A DNA stretch of 64,000 nt from Gadus chalcogrammus (taxonomy: Eukaryota; Chordata; Actinopteri; Gadiformes; Gadidae), in assembly GCF_026213295.1 (NCBI RefSeq), contig NC_079418.1, forward strand, positions 7,463,341 to 7,527,340, written 5' to 3'. The notes under the pieces are model-generated. The model saw nothing but the letters and a program-made list of their open reading frames with translations. It did no database searches and had not been told where the DNA came from. The position numbers and the translations under genes are program-made. Below, in pieces: positions 12,481-27,255 of the stretch (its first letter is position 1; every line of letters starts with the position of its first letter).

Positions 12481-13615
12481 ATTGTAGGTAGTACGTGTGT
12501 TTGAGAGTGCAAGTGTGTTGGAATGGGTGTGTGTATGTGTGATGTCTGTTTGTCTGTGTGTGTATTTGTGTGTGTATGTCTGTGTGTGTGCGAGGGTCTG
12601 TGTGTCTGTCTGTCTGTGTGTGTCTGTGTATGTGTGTGTGTGTGTGTATGTGTGTGTGTGTGTATTTGAGGGTGAGAGTGTGTGGGAGTGTGTATGTGTA
12701 TGTGTCTGTGTGTCTATTGTGCGTGCACATGCACATGTGACTGAAGATTCAAGATGGTTTTGTAAAATGCACAACAATTACAGCCGCATTCGCTGGTAAT
12801 GAGATTCTTGAGACTGCTGTCTACGGCACCTAAGGAGGAGCTTGAGACACGGCAGCCATCTGTAGCGCCTCCTTTTTTAGTATTTTTTAACTGTGTGTGT
12901 GTTTGTGAGATTGTGTGTGCGTGTGTGTGTGTGTGTGTGTGTGAGTGAGTATGTGTGCATTTCAGAGGGTCAATGTGTATGTGTGTATTTGTGTGTGTGT
13001 GAGTGTGAGGGCATTTTAGAGTGTAAGTGTGTGTGTGTGTGTGTGTGTGGGTGTGGTTGTGTATGCGTGCATGTGAGCACATAGCATGTGACAATGTGTG
13101 TGTGTTTGTTTGTGCGTGTGTGTGTGTGCGCAAACGTACGAACGAACCAAGTGCCGAGCACTAACCATAACTAGGTTAACCCATTCCCCGTATACAACAA
13201 AGATAGCTAGGATAAGAAGCTACACAACTTAATACTATAAGTAATTACGACACACAATAAGTGCGTACATTAAGTGCAAGGACGTACAAACATACAATAA
13301 GTAGAAGGGGTGGGAGGGGGAGGCTTATAGAAGCATAATTTAGAAAGAGATTGTGTTAAAATGAGGTAGCCATCTCTGTCATTGGCTGGCACGCCCACAT
13401 ACACACACACGCACATGCAAAGTAAGCATGCGCACACACACACACAAACACACATGCGCGCTTAGTACGCACACGCAGACATGCACGCACACACGCTTAC
13501 TAAGAACGTGCACACACACGCGCGCAGTAAGCATGTGCCAACACACACACACGCTTAGTAAGCATGTGCCAACACACACACACACACACCAACACACACA
13601 CACAGGCTTACTGAG
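12275..13615. repeat. GT/CA-rich satellite region
   Basis: Long imperfect (TG)n tracts with (CTGT)n at about 12362-12411, pure (TG)n at 12415-12480, and degenerate TG-rich DNA to 13130. CA-rich DNA with a repeated word CTTAGTAAGC follows at 13400-13610. A non-repetitive stretch at 12740-12890 contains nothing recognised. Open frames here are poly-Cys-Val or poly-Thr-His. Confidence 0.9.
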
Positions 13616-13658
13616 CTGGCTTTTACAGAACGACCCAATCAATATATTCTCTGCGGGT

Positions 13659-13765
13659 CAGCTAGATCGTTACCATAAGGTTGCTAGTTCGAACCCCGGC
13701 TCCTCTTAGCCGAAAATTGAGTTTTCCTCAAGCAAAGCACCTCTCCCTAACTGCAATACAATACC
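13659..13765 (+). repeat. SINE-like fragment with a tRNA B-box
   Basis: A B-box-like word, AGTTCGAACCCC, lies at about 13687-13698, followed by a short SINE-like body that resembles the start of the fuller copy just downstream. It is truncated. Confidence 0.5.
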
Positions 13766-13796
13766 CGGTCGATCACACATCTCCCAATGCAAATTG

Positions 13797-13990
13797 CATA
13801 CCAATCACGAGGTAGAGCGGGTTGACTGGTATCGATTGCTGGTTCGATCCCCGGCTCCTCCTAGCTGAGTGTCGAGGTGTCCCTGAGCGAGACAACCTCA
13901 CCCTGACTGCTCCTGATTGGCTGTCGTCCTGAGGGATCGACTCTGCCGTCGGGGTGTGAATGTGTGTGTGAGCCGTTAAAATCTTAAACG
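13797..13990 (+). repeat. tRNA-derived SINE-like element
   Basis: An A-box-like word (GGTAGAGCGGGTTG, 13811) and a B-box (GGTTCGATCCCCGG, 13841) are spaced as in a tRNA-derived promoter. The body that follows (GAGGTGTCCCTGAGCGAGAC and onward) is a widespread teleost SINE body recognised from general knowledge. A second copy of the body is at 46963-47190. The clade name was not assigned. Confidence 0.65.
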
Positions 13991-14129
13991 CCGTAATTCG
14001 AAATGTAATTCAAAATATTTGTCTGTTTGTTTCGTTAATCAGTTAAATCTTCTTGTTCCTAATCGGTGTCTAGGATAGGAAGCCCTCATGGTATGCAAAA
14101 GCCATCATTATGTGTGTGTGGTGGGGCGT

Positions 14130-15028
14130 TCTGTTTAAAGATCCCATGGCATGAAAATGTCACTTTCTGAGGTTTTCTAACATATTCCCCTAGCCTAACT
14201 ATGCTCCCCCAGTAGCTAAAAATTTAGTTGGGTGTAAAACGAGCACTAGGAATTCTGCTCTGCCTTTTAAGAAACGAAGCTCAGACCCGCCGTTTTGGAA
14301 TTCTCCACGTATGTCGTCATAAGGGGAGATGCCACCTCCCCTTTCTCTGCCTTGCCAGCCCAGAGAATTTGGCCCGCCAATGAGCTACGACCGTGCAAGT
14401 GCCACGTGTGTACGTCAGGGATGGAAATTAACACCCGCCACACGCCATTTGCGGGTGGATTTGTATGGTGGCGGGTGAATTGTGTCACTCCACCTGCCAC
14501 TGTGTCGGGTAATACTTTCCAGTCAGGTCCGATCAAATTTGCATATTTAATACATTCGTCATACGGCGCTGCAGTTCCACAACCATTACTGCCAACATCC
14601 GGCCCTCTTCTTCTTCTACGCCTCTTTTGCTGAACTGCGACTGTCAACATCCGGGATAATATACCGGTTACAGGGCTCTCAAGTCTCGCGCATTCGGCGT
14701 GAGACACGTGCAATTCAACCCATGCACACGCTCACACGCCACACTTCGTATTTCTCACGCAGAGAAATGACCAGGATAGCGCCCACCAATTTGGGCCGCT
14801 ATTTAACAGTGTTACAGGTAGGAATCAAATGGGTTTCCCGTACGTAGGGTAACCAGATGTCCTCTTTTGCACGGACATGCCCTCTTTCTGAGACACTTTT
14901 AAAAAATGTGTGGCGGAATTTCAAAATCGTCCGGGATTTTATTAAAGCCTTGCGTTGCGTTTCTCTGGGTCGTTCACACACTAGTTAGGCTACGCCCTCC
15001 CCTACTCAGTTCTGTTCGCTTTGCATTA
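14130..15028. repeat. Mosaic of truncated interspersed repeats
   Basis: Several abrupt changes of repeat character occur. They include a segment starting GATCCCATGGCATGAAAA, one starting CAGGGATGGAAATTAACACC near 14417, one near 14670, and one starting near 14845. These resemble ends of fish DNA transposons, but no paired termini or target duplications could be matched. The minus-strand open frame at 14267-14713 runs across these junctions and is not considered a gene. Confidence 0.5.
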
Positions 15029-15465
15029 CGCCTCGTGCCCACTGCAACATCAGTCAAAGGACTCAGAAGGCGTGGCTGACGGATGGGGGAGGTTTCCAGG
15101 GTCGTCAGAGCCCGAGTAGTGTCACAGTGCTTAAATTTGCATACGTGTTCTGATTGGATGACGGATCCGTCGCTGCAGAAAAAGTTGAAAATGTTTCAAC
15201 TTTTTGACGGAGCCTTCAGCGCACGGATCCACAATGCATTGCGTGTAGGGCTGGGCGAAAACTCGATTACGATTATTATTTGCGATAAATCTCACGTCGA
15301 TTACGACGATAAGCATTAGACATAAATGCTCGATATGAAAAAATATATATTATTATTATTATTATTTTAATAAAAAAAATAATAAATAAACAAAATAGTC
15401 AGATCGCAGTTTTGTGGTTAATGCCTAAGTACACGCCCATTCCCTGGTGCATGTTTGAGCTTCCG

Positions 15466-15569
<104 letters not shown>

Positions 15570-15634
15570 CCTATCAACAACAATGAAAATAAGAGAAAAA
15601 ATAATATATATATTACAATATTATATATCGTGAT

Positions 15635-17913
15635 CAGTGGCGTCTTTGCATTAGGGGCCAGTGGGGCACGGCCCCACCAGAGAACGCTGCCGTGCAGGGC
15701 ACGATTATACTTTTCTTTTTTTTTTCAAAAATGTCATTGAGCATAAGTTAATAATACATTAATTGTTAATAATTAATTACATGTCCGCAGTTTTAATTTG
15801 ATGAACGCAATTGTTGTAGTGTAGTAGTTGTGTGTGAAATAGTTCGTTGCTCCGTCTCGTCATTTCCGCTCGGTGGGGCACAGCCGAGATGGCCCCGTCT
15901 GCTGCAGTGTAGAAAACTGGTGCTGTTGCGCGAGCAAGCGCGTGCGCAGCGCCCGCTTCTGTTTCGGCGGTGGGGCCAGAAGTTTAGTGCCCCAAAGCTC
16001 TTCTCATTGGCTGATTTGCAGTGTTGGGTATCGTTACTTTTGAAAGTAATCCGTTAGGTTACTTTGTTACTATCAATTAAAAGTAATCCGTTACGTTACT
16101 ACGTTACCTATAAATAAAAGAAACGCGTTAGAGTACTCGTGCGTTACCAACAATTAAAATGCGTTTGGGGTACGTGCGTGTCCGCCTAGCGCAACAACAA
16201 CACACATCCTCCTTTAGATGCACCAACAGTGCTGACTGTTTATGAATCAATCATGAACCTATAGCATAATGACAGGAAAGACATCATCATATTGCACGTT
16301 TTATTTAACAGGCATTCATCCTTTGATCATTTGAACAGCTTCCATGAATAACATACTCCGGTAACAGGCAGTTATTTTAACAGAATGTAGCTTACCGTAT
16401 TGGCTGCGCACAAAGGAACAGTGCGTCACACATAGCTTATCCACTTTACAAGTGCAGGCGCCTAACAAAGTGCTTAACAGGTAGGCACGCAACCTTTTAG
16501 AATTGGAAATTTAACTCAATTTAACCGTATGCGTTGCACAAAAGAACAGTGCATGGCACTAAAAAAACATTGAAGAACTGAAAATGTTCGTGTGACCCTA
16601 TAGCCCTACATTCATAACAATCACGTAGGCTACCTTTAGCCTATTTATCACCAAAGTAATGGTTGAAACGTAGGAGAAGAAGGTGCTCAAAACGACCACT
16701 ATGTTCTTCTTGTCCTTTTCGCTCTGTAACTCAAAATAATGAGCGTACCTCCAGGAATCTAAGGCTATCTTCTCGTCCATCTTGCCGCGGTAACACACGT
16801 AGCTTACACACACAGGTGCGCGCGCACACACACACAGAGAGCGAGAGAGAGAGATGCAAGGAGCAGGGCAGCAGCATCTGACTAAATGCAGAAAACCCGG
16901 GACTTTACTTTCCTTATCGAGGGAAAATCTTAAAGTAACGGAGTAACGAGTGGTTATTTTGGAAATTAACGAGTTACTGATTACTGAATTCGCAAAACTA
17001 ACGCGTTAGGTTACTCGTTACTGAAAAAAACAAATAAGAGTACTCTAACGCGTTAGTTCTAACGCGTTACCCCCAACACTGCTGATTTGTAGAAAGGGCG
17101 GGGTTTACGGCGGGAGCCGATCAATTCTTGCTAGCTGGCTAACGTAGTTACTGTTACAGTTACTGTTACAGTAAATAACAACAAATGGACGTTTCATTCA
17201 TTAAATGATGAATCGTGTTGAGTATCTGTCTCATGTGAGATTTAGCACTTGAACAGAAGTTGGAGATAAAACGTTTGGGACCACATCGCCCGACGGATTT
17301 AATCATTATTCAAGAGGGAAAGGACAAGAATAGATCGTTCAACCAGGAGTGGTTCAAGCGGAAAAAAATGCTTGTGTTTCACCTCAGCCACACAAAGGAG
17401 ACCAGACAGCACTGTCCTTAAAGCACAGGTAATTACCATCTTAGCCCAAACTTACTTAAATTTTCACCCAGGATTATCCAGGTCTGAATAGGCAACCACT
17501 CTATCAGGCTAGATTCATTGTTAATTGTACAGTATGGTGGCCTGCAAACTTAATGCAACTTAAACCATACTTCTTCTTTTTTTGGTATATTGTGAGTGGT
17601 GGCTTTGTATATTGATTGCTGTGTAAAGGGAGTGCGCCGTTGTGTTTTTATTGTTGCCACGTTGTTGTTTTCTTGAGTTTTGATATTGTGAGATCTTGAA
17701 CGCTGCCATTTGGTGGTGCTATTGCTATAATAGCCTAATATATGTCGTCAGATTCGCGTTTGAGTGATGGCATTATTCAGCTGCAATTTTGGTCCCCTCT
17801 GTCACTTGCTACTGTTTTTTTTGTGATGGTAGTAATATGTGGTATTTCTGGATTGCGTTATAATATTTTCCTGCATGGGCCCCACCAGAGTTTCCAAACC
17901 AAAATCGCCACTG
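15635..17913. mobile_element. hAT-like element, nest level 3
   Basis: Starts CAGTGGCG and ends CGCCACTG, flanked by a perfect 8-bp duplication ATCGTGAT (15627-15634 and 17914-17921). It is itself split by the element at 16019-17081. Segments around 15830-16010 and 17100-17420 are unique to this layer. One stretch from about 17205 to 17420 (GAACAGAAGTTGGAGATAA and on) may be old transposase sequence, but no motif is certain. Confidence 0.87.
16019..17081. mobile_element. hAT-like MITE, innermost level of the nest
   Basis: Starts CAGTGTTGGG and ends CCCAACACTG, flanked by a perfect 8-bp duplication CTGATTTG (16011-16018 and 17082-17089). The subterminal regions are filled with repeated GTTAC/GTAAC words in both orientations, as expected for transposase-binding arrays. 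No transposase is encoded. Confidence 0.9.
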
Positions 17914-18061
17914 ATCGTGATTATTATCGATATCGATCGATATCGAAAAAATAATCGTGATAATTTTTTTTCCAATATCGCCCAGCCCTAATTGCGCGTC
18001 TGTCCCCATTCAAAGTCAATGGGGATCAGTCAACGGACGGAGGTAGTGGGCACGAGGCGAA

Positions 18062-18395
18062 CGTGTCGGCTCGTTTGTTCGCGAACCGGTTCGAATGAGA
18101 GAGTCTTTAGGACGAACGAACCAAACCGGTTCGTTTCTCTCGCTCGTCTCATTCACCATTCGATTCACCGGAAACTCGACTGAACGAACGAACGAGTTTC
18201 CGGTAGCACTAACTCCACTGAGTCTGACTGACTCAACTGGGAACCATGCAATGGCGTGCATTCCATGATGCGATTTACCGCTACCGGAATCCAGGCTGAA
18301 CGAACAAACGATTCGCGAACGACTCTTCCCAGTTCAGTCGAGTTTCCGGTGAATTGATTCACCGGAAACTCGACTGAACTGGGAGGCGTCGTTCG
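18062..18395. mobile_element. TAGTG-family hAT MITE, partial copy
   Basis: Matches the left part of the elements at 6378-7041 and 48208-48890 but lacks the first few bases. It is interrupted at 18395 by another hAT element. Only a few bases resume after 20388, so the right half is missing. Confidence 0.8.
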
Positions 18396-19307
18396 CAGAG
18401 GTTAAATTGGGCCGGGGCTGTCCGGGGCGGAGCCCCGGCACATAAGCGGCCGGGTCTGGAGTTCTGCGCAGCAGATCAGCTCCAGCCGATTTTGGCAGTC
18501 TGCCTAGTCCATCACGAGCAATGTTGTCCTACTCATTTACAACTTTTCCATTGCAAATCTATGTTGTTTTAAAACACAATTCTAAATAATGGAGTAGGGA
18601 TAGGCTGGCCTAGACATCTGGAGCAAGTTTGAGACGTAGGCATATCACGCACGAAACTTGCGCAGCAGCTCCTCCTCCCCCCAGATCAGACAACACAACG
18701 TCAAATCAACGGTCATCATCAGACATAATTATCGTAGTAGACAGGTGAATGGCGAGGTAAGAGAAACTAAATTAAAGGTGCACGGTATTTTGAAAGAGGT
18801 CGATCATCACCAATAGGCTAATATCATTAGATATGGGCTTGCATTTTCATTAAGCAGGACATTAGACATGCAGGGATAGCCTGCTACTGGTATGTCAAAT
18901 GGCAAGCGCTAGTTAAAAAGAACAATGCTGCTAATTCTAAATGATTTAGCAAGTAGTCTATGCGATCTCCGAATCACATTTCTCATTCCTAGCTGGATGA
19001 ATTGCAAACTTATTTGTATCTATGAATTGCAGTGCATTGCCTAGGCTATTTGTGAGTACAGTAGGTCCTGTGATTTAATGTTTGCATATAGGCTACACAG
19101 CAGGTTAGATTTAAAAGCCCGCGTTAACATGATGGTGACGTAGCCTATCGGCTAGCCTTTAAGAAAAAGATAGCTTCATTCATTCATTCAAAAGTGTTTT
19201 ATTTAAAGAACGTTATATAATATGAACCATTTTAAAATACATTCTATCTACTTCTTAACTTAGGGTGAAAGTCAACAAGTGAACATTTCAGAGATAAAAG
19301 GTAAACA

Positions 19308-19350
19308 TGAGTGGAACAAAGAGGAGGAAGCTTACAGATTTCTTCAAAAG
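19308..19350 (+). pseudogene. Transposase-like first exon, MSGTKRRKLTDFFKR
   Basis: The start ATGAGTGGAACAAAG opens a short basic peptide, MSGTKRRKLTDFFK, just before a candidate donor (AAAAG/GTGGGC). Such K/R-K-L-T/D-x-F-F N-termini are common in ZMYM/KIAA1586-like hAT transposases. The candidate next exon begins after the acceptor at about 19513. Nothing catalytic follows, so this is a relic. Confidence 0.5.
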
Positions 19351-19546
19351 GTGGGCAGCTGCTATCCAAGACATAATTTTGAAATAATTAAGCTAGGCCC
19401 GTGTGCAGAAGTCACTGTAACCAAGCTGTGATTTGTTTCTAGATCTTTTCATCCTGATAGTGTGTCTGTCATGTCTTAAGTGCTGTCTCTTCCTCCACTA
19501 AACTAAAAATGCAGAGTTGAACAGAACAGGGATGAGGATGGAGCTG

Positions 19547-19922
19547 AGGGCAGAGGAGATGAGGCTGGACAGGGCAGAGGAGCTGAGGATGGACCGGGCA
19601 GAGGAGCTGAGGATGGACAGGGCAGAGGAGCTGAGGATGGACAGGGCAGAGGAGCTGAGGATGGACAGGGCAGAGGAGCTGAGGATGGACAGGGCAGAGG
19701 AGCTGAGGATGGACAGGGCAGAGGAGCTGAGGATGGACAGGGCAGAGGAGCTGAGGATGGACAGGGCAGAGATGAGGACACTGAGGGCAGAGGAGGTGAG
19801 GCGGGACAGGGCAGAGGAGCTGAGGCGGGACAGGGCAGAGGAGCTGAGGATGGACCGGGCAGAGGAGCTGAGGATGGACAGGGCAGAGATGAGGACACTG
19901 AGGGCAGAGGAGGTGAGGCGGG
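19547..19922 (+). repeat. 24-bp minisatellite, about 15 units
   Basis: Units read GCAGAGGAGCTGAGGATGGA plus CAGG, with sporadic variants that recur in blocks (GCGGGACAGG and GATGAGGACACTGAGG). As 24 is a multiple of three, all frames stay open. In the frame entering from the acceptor near 19513 the unit reads GQGRGAED, an acidic glycine-rich octapeptide. Lengths of such arrays are usually variable between individuals. Confidence 0.9.
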
Positions 19923-20469
19923 CGTCATCCTTTTCTTTCTCTTTTTCAGTGCCAGATTCATGTTGCTCTTACTTGGCACCGTTCAAATACTTCTTCTTTT
20001 CGTTTTGGTACCGTTTAAATTCAGCTTGATACTGGTATCTTCTTCTTCTGATTAATGGCAGGTCATATGTCACATGATATGGGCATAATTGGGAAACGGT
20101 GAGTTGAACTGAAGACTGTGTACCATTTCAGGGAAGGAGGGGGGGGGGGGTATAGGTCAACACATAGAATTTGCCCAAATTGAGTAATAGGGTACACAAT
20201 TAAGAAAAAAACAACGGTGGGCTTGTTCATAACAAATTTATATAATTTCTTTAATGTACTAATATAACGACTATCATGGATTTTTTTTTTTGCAACCTTA
20301 ATTTTGGCTCTGCGTACTCTGCGTATGGGGAGCGGCGGCCCCTCCGGATCAGAGCCCCTCCACATAGAAAATCCCAATTTAACCACTGGTCGTTCGCATT
20401 TCGTATTTCTGATTAGTCTGTAAGTCCTGGTGATACCATAATCGGCTCAGTGCCGTCAAGCTCACGTTT

Positions 20470-20727
<258 letters not shown>

Positions 20728-21410
20728 AGCTTAACAAACTCTCTCTCTCTTCCATCAATCACCATCATTCCATATAAGGGCTATTACCTGATGACAAGAA
20801 TTACATTGTTTGCCAGAAATAACATGTTTGAAGATCAATGAGAAGATTCGGTTAATTGACTGACGGACCAACACACGCGGATACTTCAGTCAGTCGGACA
20901 CACAAACCCAATTAGAGAGGCTGATTCATTTCTTGATTGATTATGAACCGCTCACACATTTAACATTTAATGGCTACAGCATAGCATCCCTACGTTTTCC
21001 AACGTAATAACCAAAAGTATTTGTAATAATGAACCACAACTAAAAACAATAATCCGGCATACAATCACACACTTTGCACTCCAATATTCTACTGTCAGCT
21101 CAAGGAGAATAATAAATAAAAAATAAGAATAAACATGATTGTGACGAATGAAATATTGAAATGAAATATGAAAATAATAAATATGAATATAAAATCTCTC
21201 TAAACTCTAATAGTGTCACAACATTCTTACGGTGGACTTGTTGCAGGGGAATGTCATTAACCTATCATCTTCCATCTTTATAATTTATTAAAGGGAACAT
21301 ATATTGATAAAGCATGACATATAGTGTATTATTAAATCTAACTATTAATAAATAATTATAATCATATTTTTGATATGCAACATTATTTAATAATCCGTAT
21401 GTCATATATC
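20728..21410. other. A/T-rich spacer, nothing recognised
   Basis: No coding, RNA or transposon signature was found. The region is A/T-rich with short poly-A words. Confidence 0.5.
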
Positions 21411-21420
21411 ATTGTTGCGT

Positions 21421-21591
21421 CTAGAAGAGCTCTATCCTACCTTTTTGGCGACCGGACGGGGGTCTTGTGAGGGCGGTAACGTTGCCACAAGTGGCGTTCG
21501 CGGTGCCGTTCGGCGTTTCCGGGCTCAGGGAGACGTTCCTCCGCGCGAGACACTGGAGGAACTCCGCGAGGCTGTCGTTGTTTCCCGCCAT
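21421..21591 (-). CDS. Doubtful minus-strand first exon in CpG-rich DNA
   Basis: The surrounding 21430-21800 is rich in CpG, unlike most of the window. On the minus strand an ATG at 21591 in a fair context (GCAGC-ATG-G) opens a frame beginning MAGNNDSLAEFLQC. It contains four N-glycosylation-type motifs (NVS, NGT, NAT, NVT) and ends at a stop at 21421. A possible donor, AAAAG/GTAGGA, lies about 20 bases before the stop. No family is recognised and no partner exon was found to the left. It could be the 5' end of a gene whose other exons lie elsewhere, or chance. Confidence 0.25.
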   Translation of the reverse strand: MAGNNDSLAEFLQCLARRNVSLSPETPNGTANATCGNVTALTRPPSGRQKGRIELF

Positions 21592-23160
<1,569 letters not shown>

Positions 23161-23162
23161 TT

Positions 23163-24075
23163 AATGTTAAGACAAAGTCTATATTGATTGGAACAAGGTA
23201 TCAAATGTCATCTGAACCTAAATTGAATTTAAGTATGAACAACATTTCCGTTGAACAAGTAAAAGAGACAAAACTTTTAGGGATTACTCTCAACCATCCA
23301 GCCATGTTGATAATATCGTAAGCAAAATGGGAAGGGCAGTCTCTGTTACAAGAAGAGTTTCTAAGGGTCTGCCACCAGATGTCATTAGACAAGTCGTAAA
23401 TGCTCTAGCTCTGTCACAACTTGATTATTGTTTTGTTATTTGGTCTGGTGCCTCAATGAAGGACTTGAAGAAATTACAAGTTGTTCAAAATAAAGTAGCA
23501 CGTTGTGCATTAAATTGTTCCTACAGAACTAATGTAAAAGTCATGCATGATAGTCTGAGATGGCTGACTGTTAGTCAAAGGTCAACTTATTGTCTGGTCA
23601 ATTTCATCAGAAACATAAATGAAACACCGACTCCAAATGTATTATATAAAAGGTTATTAAATCTCTGTCCTCAACATGAACATCAAACGAGACATGCTAT
23701 AGAAGGAAGGTTTAACTTTCCCATATTGAAGTCATTGGTTATAATGAAAACTGTTTTGTACAGAGCTGTGATAGGATGGAACTCGCTGCCATGTTATATC
23801 AGATGCTCCACTACAAAAGACGGATTTAAAATGAGGGTAAAACAGTATCTGCAAATATTTCATGAACTTGACTGATCTGTTTAACTATGATAGAATAATT
23901 TTTGAAATTCTTCTGAATTTTTGCAAGTGAACTATTGTCTATGTATGTGTGTATCTGTAGTGTTGTTGTGTATGATGGTGTGTGTTTTTGTGTGTGAAGG
24001 ACCCCAGGAAGAATAGCCATGCTGTTGAAGCAAGTGCTAATGGGATCCATAATAAAGTAAAGTAAAGTAAAGGTC
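23163..24075 (+). mobile_element. 5'-truncated non-LTR retrotransposon (LINE) 3' end
   Basis: Only the C-terminal part of a reverse transcriptase remains. One frame carries KTKSILIGT and then KETKLLGITL, typical of the region after the RT catalytic core. After a frameshift near 23295 the frame 23327-23875 continues with LSQLDYCFVIWSGA and LQVVQNKVAR, both typical of fish LINE thumb/connector regions. The 3' end is a (TAAAG)n tail at about 24051-24072. Truncation plus frameshift make it dead. The clade (L2, CR1 or Rex1-like) was not resolved. Confidence 0.8.
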
Positions 24076-24267
24076 AAACATGTTAGTGTAGTACCGCCTC
24101 GACACCAGCAGGTTAGTTAATCACCATTGATCCGCACAATTAATTATCTCCTTGAATCGATGCCTCGTCGATTCGATGGAGTTGGTCTTTGAAAATTAAT
24201 GCTTAGATATAGATTGAGAGTTTATTGAGTGTGCGATTATAGATTATATGTGATTATTTATTACACG

Positions 24268-24785
24268 GACACACACAAACACACAAACACACACACAAAC
24301 ACACACGCGCGCGCACACACACACTCACACACAGAGACACAGACACACGCACACACACACGCACACACACACACACACACACACAAAGACAGACACACTG
24401 ATGGACAGTCACACAAACACACACATAGACACAGACACACTCACAAAGAGAGTGACACACACTCACGTACACACTCACACACACACATACACACACACAC
24501 AGACATAGACACAAACAGACACAAAGACATAGACACAGACACACAGACAAACGCACACACCCAAACACACACACACACACACACAACCACAAATACACAG
24601 ACACACACAAACACACAAAGACAGACACACATACACACAAACACACACACACACACACAAAGACACAGGCAGACAGACAGACTAAGACACACACACACAC
24701 AGACACACACTCACAAAGACAGTAACAACACACACCAGACACATATACAGACACACAAATACACACACAGGAACACACACAAAAG
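24268..24785. repeat. CA-rich degenerate satellite
   Basis: About 520 bp of (CA)n broken by CAGA, CAAA and CTCA variants. Open frames on both strands encode Thr/His or Cys/Val and are not genes. Confidence 0.95.
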
Positions 24786-25270
24786 CAAGGGACCCTTTTG
24801 TGATTATATGATTATATATATTCACATTTAACCTTTTAAGAAAGCATCACATCGTGTATTTTTGCACTTGACTTTCAGACTTCAAATGCGTCGTAAATCT
24901 ACGATCGCTGCGTAGCACGGTGTTCTTATCGGGAGCTGCTTTTACGACGTTTATGACGCCCATAGCCGCACGTTTATGATGCCCTTAGATGAGGTGTGTG
25001 ACCTTTGGGCTTATAATAGTTCTGGTTATTATAACAACTGGTTGTTTCCCTGGTCCTACTAAATAAATAAAGTTTAGACAATGGAGACAGGCTGGTATCG
25101 CCTTCTGAAATAGATTTCATGGAGAATGTGTGTTAATATCTTTAATTAGCCTACTCACCAGCGTTGTCTCTGCCATAACTATTATTCAAAGCCAATGTCA
25201 AATGCAAAAATGCAAAGATAATGATACACACTCACGCATGCACACAGACACAGAAACACACAGATACAGA
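24786..25270. other. Unassigned spacer
   Basis: Between the CA satellite and the next MITE no gene or repeat was recognised, apart from a few CA words near 25225-25265. Confidence 0.4.
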
Positions 25271-26029
25271 GGCCCAATCCCAATGTCCGGACTCACAGAC
25301 TTTGATTCGCGTTCTCTCAAAATTAATAAGGCTTCAGGGCTGTCCCAATGTCGAATTCCAAAGGGCGTCAGGGTTTGAGTCCCCACTTACCGAGCCCTTT
25401 CTGTGAGTCCGCATAAGGGCAGACTTCACCTTAGGGAATTGCCCACAGTTTAAACCGTTTTCACGTTTACCGCAGAGACCATAGGGAAATCCGGAAATTA
25501 GGAAGGTAAACAACAAGGCGACACTACTGTCAATGCGCGACCAGATGGGAATTTCAGCCTTTTTTTAGTGAGCCGGATCATTTGGATCAGCTCACCAACA
25601 AGAGCCTGCTCTTTTGGCTCCCAAACGGCTCTTCATATTACTACTTATACCTTTTATAATGCAGCCAAATGTAGCCCGTTCTGACTCGTGATTAGTAGGC
25701 CAATAGTCACCTAAATTATTCAATACATCCTTTAAATACTGAAGTTTTCACAAGTAAAAATTATATTTTCTAATGTCAATAAATTTCTATAGCCCATTGT
25801 TTTCATTGCATTTACAAAAAATTAAAATAAATAATAATTCCCAAACCGGCAAGTGTCAGCAACGTCTTTGTCATTAATCGTTGTCAAGGTAACATGTGCT
25901 CTCGTGAAGTGCTGTCCCTATCCCATGTATACCTATTTGAGCCCATGTGGCCTCAAACACTCACTTAGCACCTGAGATCAATTAAGTCTGTGAGTACTTA
26001 GTCCTCAGGGCTCACTTTGGGATTGGGGC
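25271..26029. mobile_element. DNA-transposon-like element, about 760 bp
   Basis: The left end GGCCCAATCCCAATGT is an imperfect inverted copy of the right end ACTTTGGGATTGGGGC. The next bases of the two ends are also related, with CTCACAGACTT words. No convincing target duplication is seen and no transposase is encoded. Confidence 0.6.
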
Positions 26030-26035
26030 AGAGAG

Positions 26036-26944
<909 letters not shown>

Positions 26945-27065
26945 TAAATTGCCAATTGTCTTTTTATGTTTTATGTTGTCTGTTTTTTAATGTATATTTT
27001 ATGTGGAACCATATACTGCTGTCTTGGCCAGGACTCCTATGGGATTATTCCTGGTGAAATAAGGT
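26945..27065 (+). repeat. 3' tail of an interspersed retroelement
   Basis: The words CTGTCTTGGCCAGGACTC and CCTGGTGAAATAAGG match the common vertebrate retroelement tail ending in CCTGGTTAAATAAA. A related tail is found at 36040-36132 and 39760-39856. Confidence 0.5.
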
Positions 27066-27066
27066 A

Positions 27067-27212
27067 TAACAACAAGAGAAACTCTCTTGCCCCTTTTCCA
27101 CCAAGGCAGTTCCAGTCTTGGTTCGGAGCCAGTGCCGATCTCAAACCGGTTCTTGGCTTTTCCACACAAGCAACCAGGTTTCAACTCAGAACCAACTCCA
27201 CGCTGGTCCAAA
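27067..27212. mobile_element. DNA-transposon terminal fragment
   Basis: Resembles the CCTTTTCCACC-type ends of fish hAT MITEs, with repeated GGTTC/GAACC words. It adjoins the left limit of the large duplication at 27213. Confidence 0.4.
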
Positions 27213-27250
27213 ACCCAGTAAGAACCGGTGACGTCTAGGACTGCGTTAGC

Positions 27251-27255
27251 GTCAT
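27251..27255. repeat. Target-site duplication GTCAT (left)
   Basis: The same five bases occur at 34665-34669 on the other side of the LTR element. The empty site in unit 2 (38460-38464) has only one GTCAT. Five bases is typical for Ty3/gypsy integrases. Confidence 0.95.

Larger units (their letters stand above)
18396..20388 (+). mobile_element. hAT element (CAGAGGTTAAATTGGG), 1993 bp
   Basis: The inverted ends are CAGAGGTTAAATTGGG on the left and CCCAATTTAACCACTG on the right. A perfect 8-bp flank GTCGTTCG occurs at 18388-18395 and 20389-20396. It carries a short transposase-like first exon (19308-19350) and a 24-bp minisatellite in what would be the next exon (19547-19922), but no catalytic domain. 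It is a deletion derivative. Confidence 0.88.

Noticed and set aside
12262..13161. Cys/Val and Thr/His-rich open frames
   Set aside because: Artefacts of (GT)n and (CA)n satellites.
13686..13860. Possible tRNA genes
   Set aside because: Only A/B-box promoter words are present. No cloverleaf with an acceptor stem can be drawn, and a SINE body follows.
14267..14713. 148-codon minus-strand frame
   Set aside because: It crosses several junctions between unrelated truncated repeats and has no domain.
24229..24831. 200-codon frame rich in Thr and His
   Set aside because: Translation of a degenerate CA satellite.
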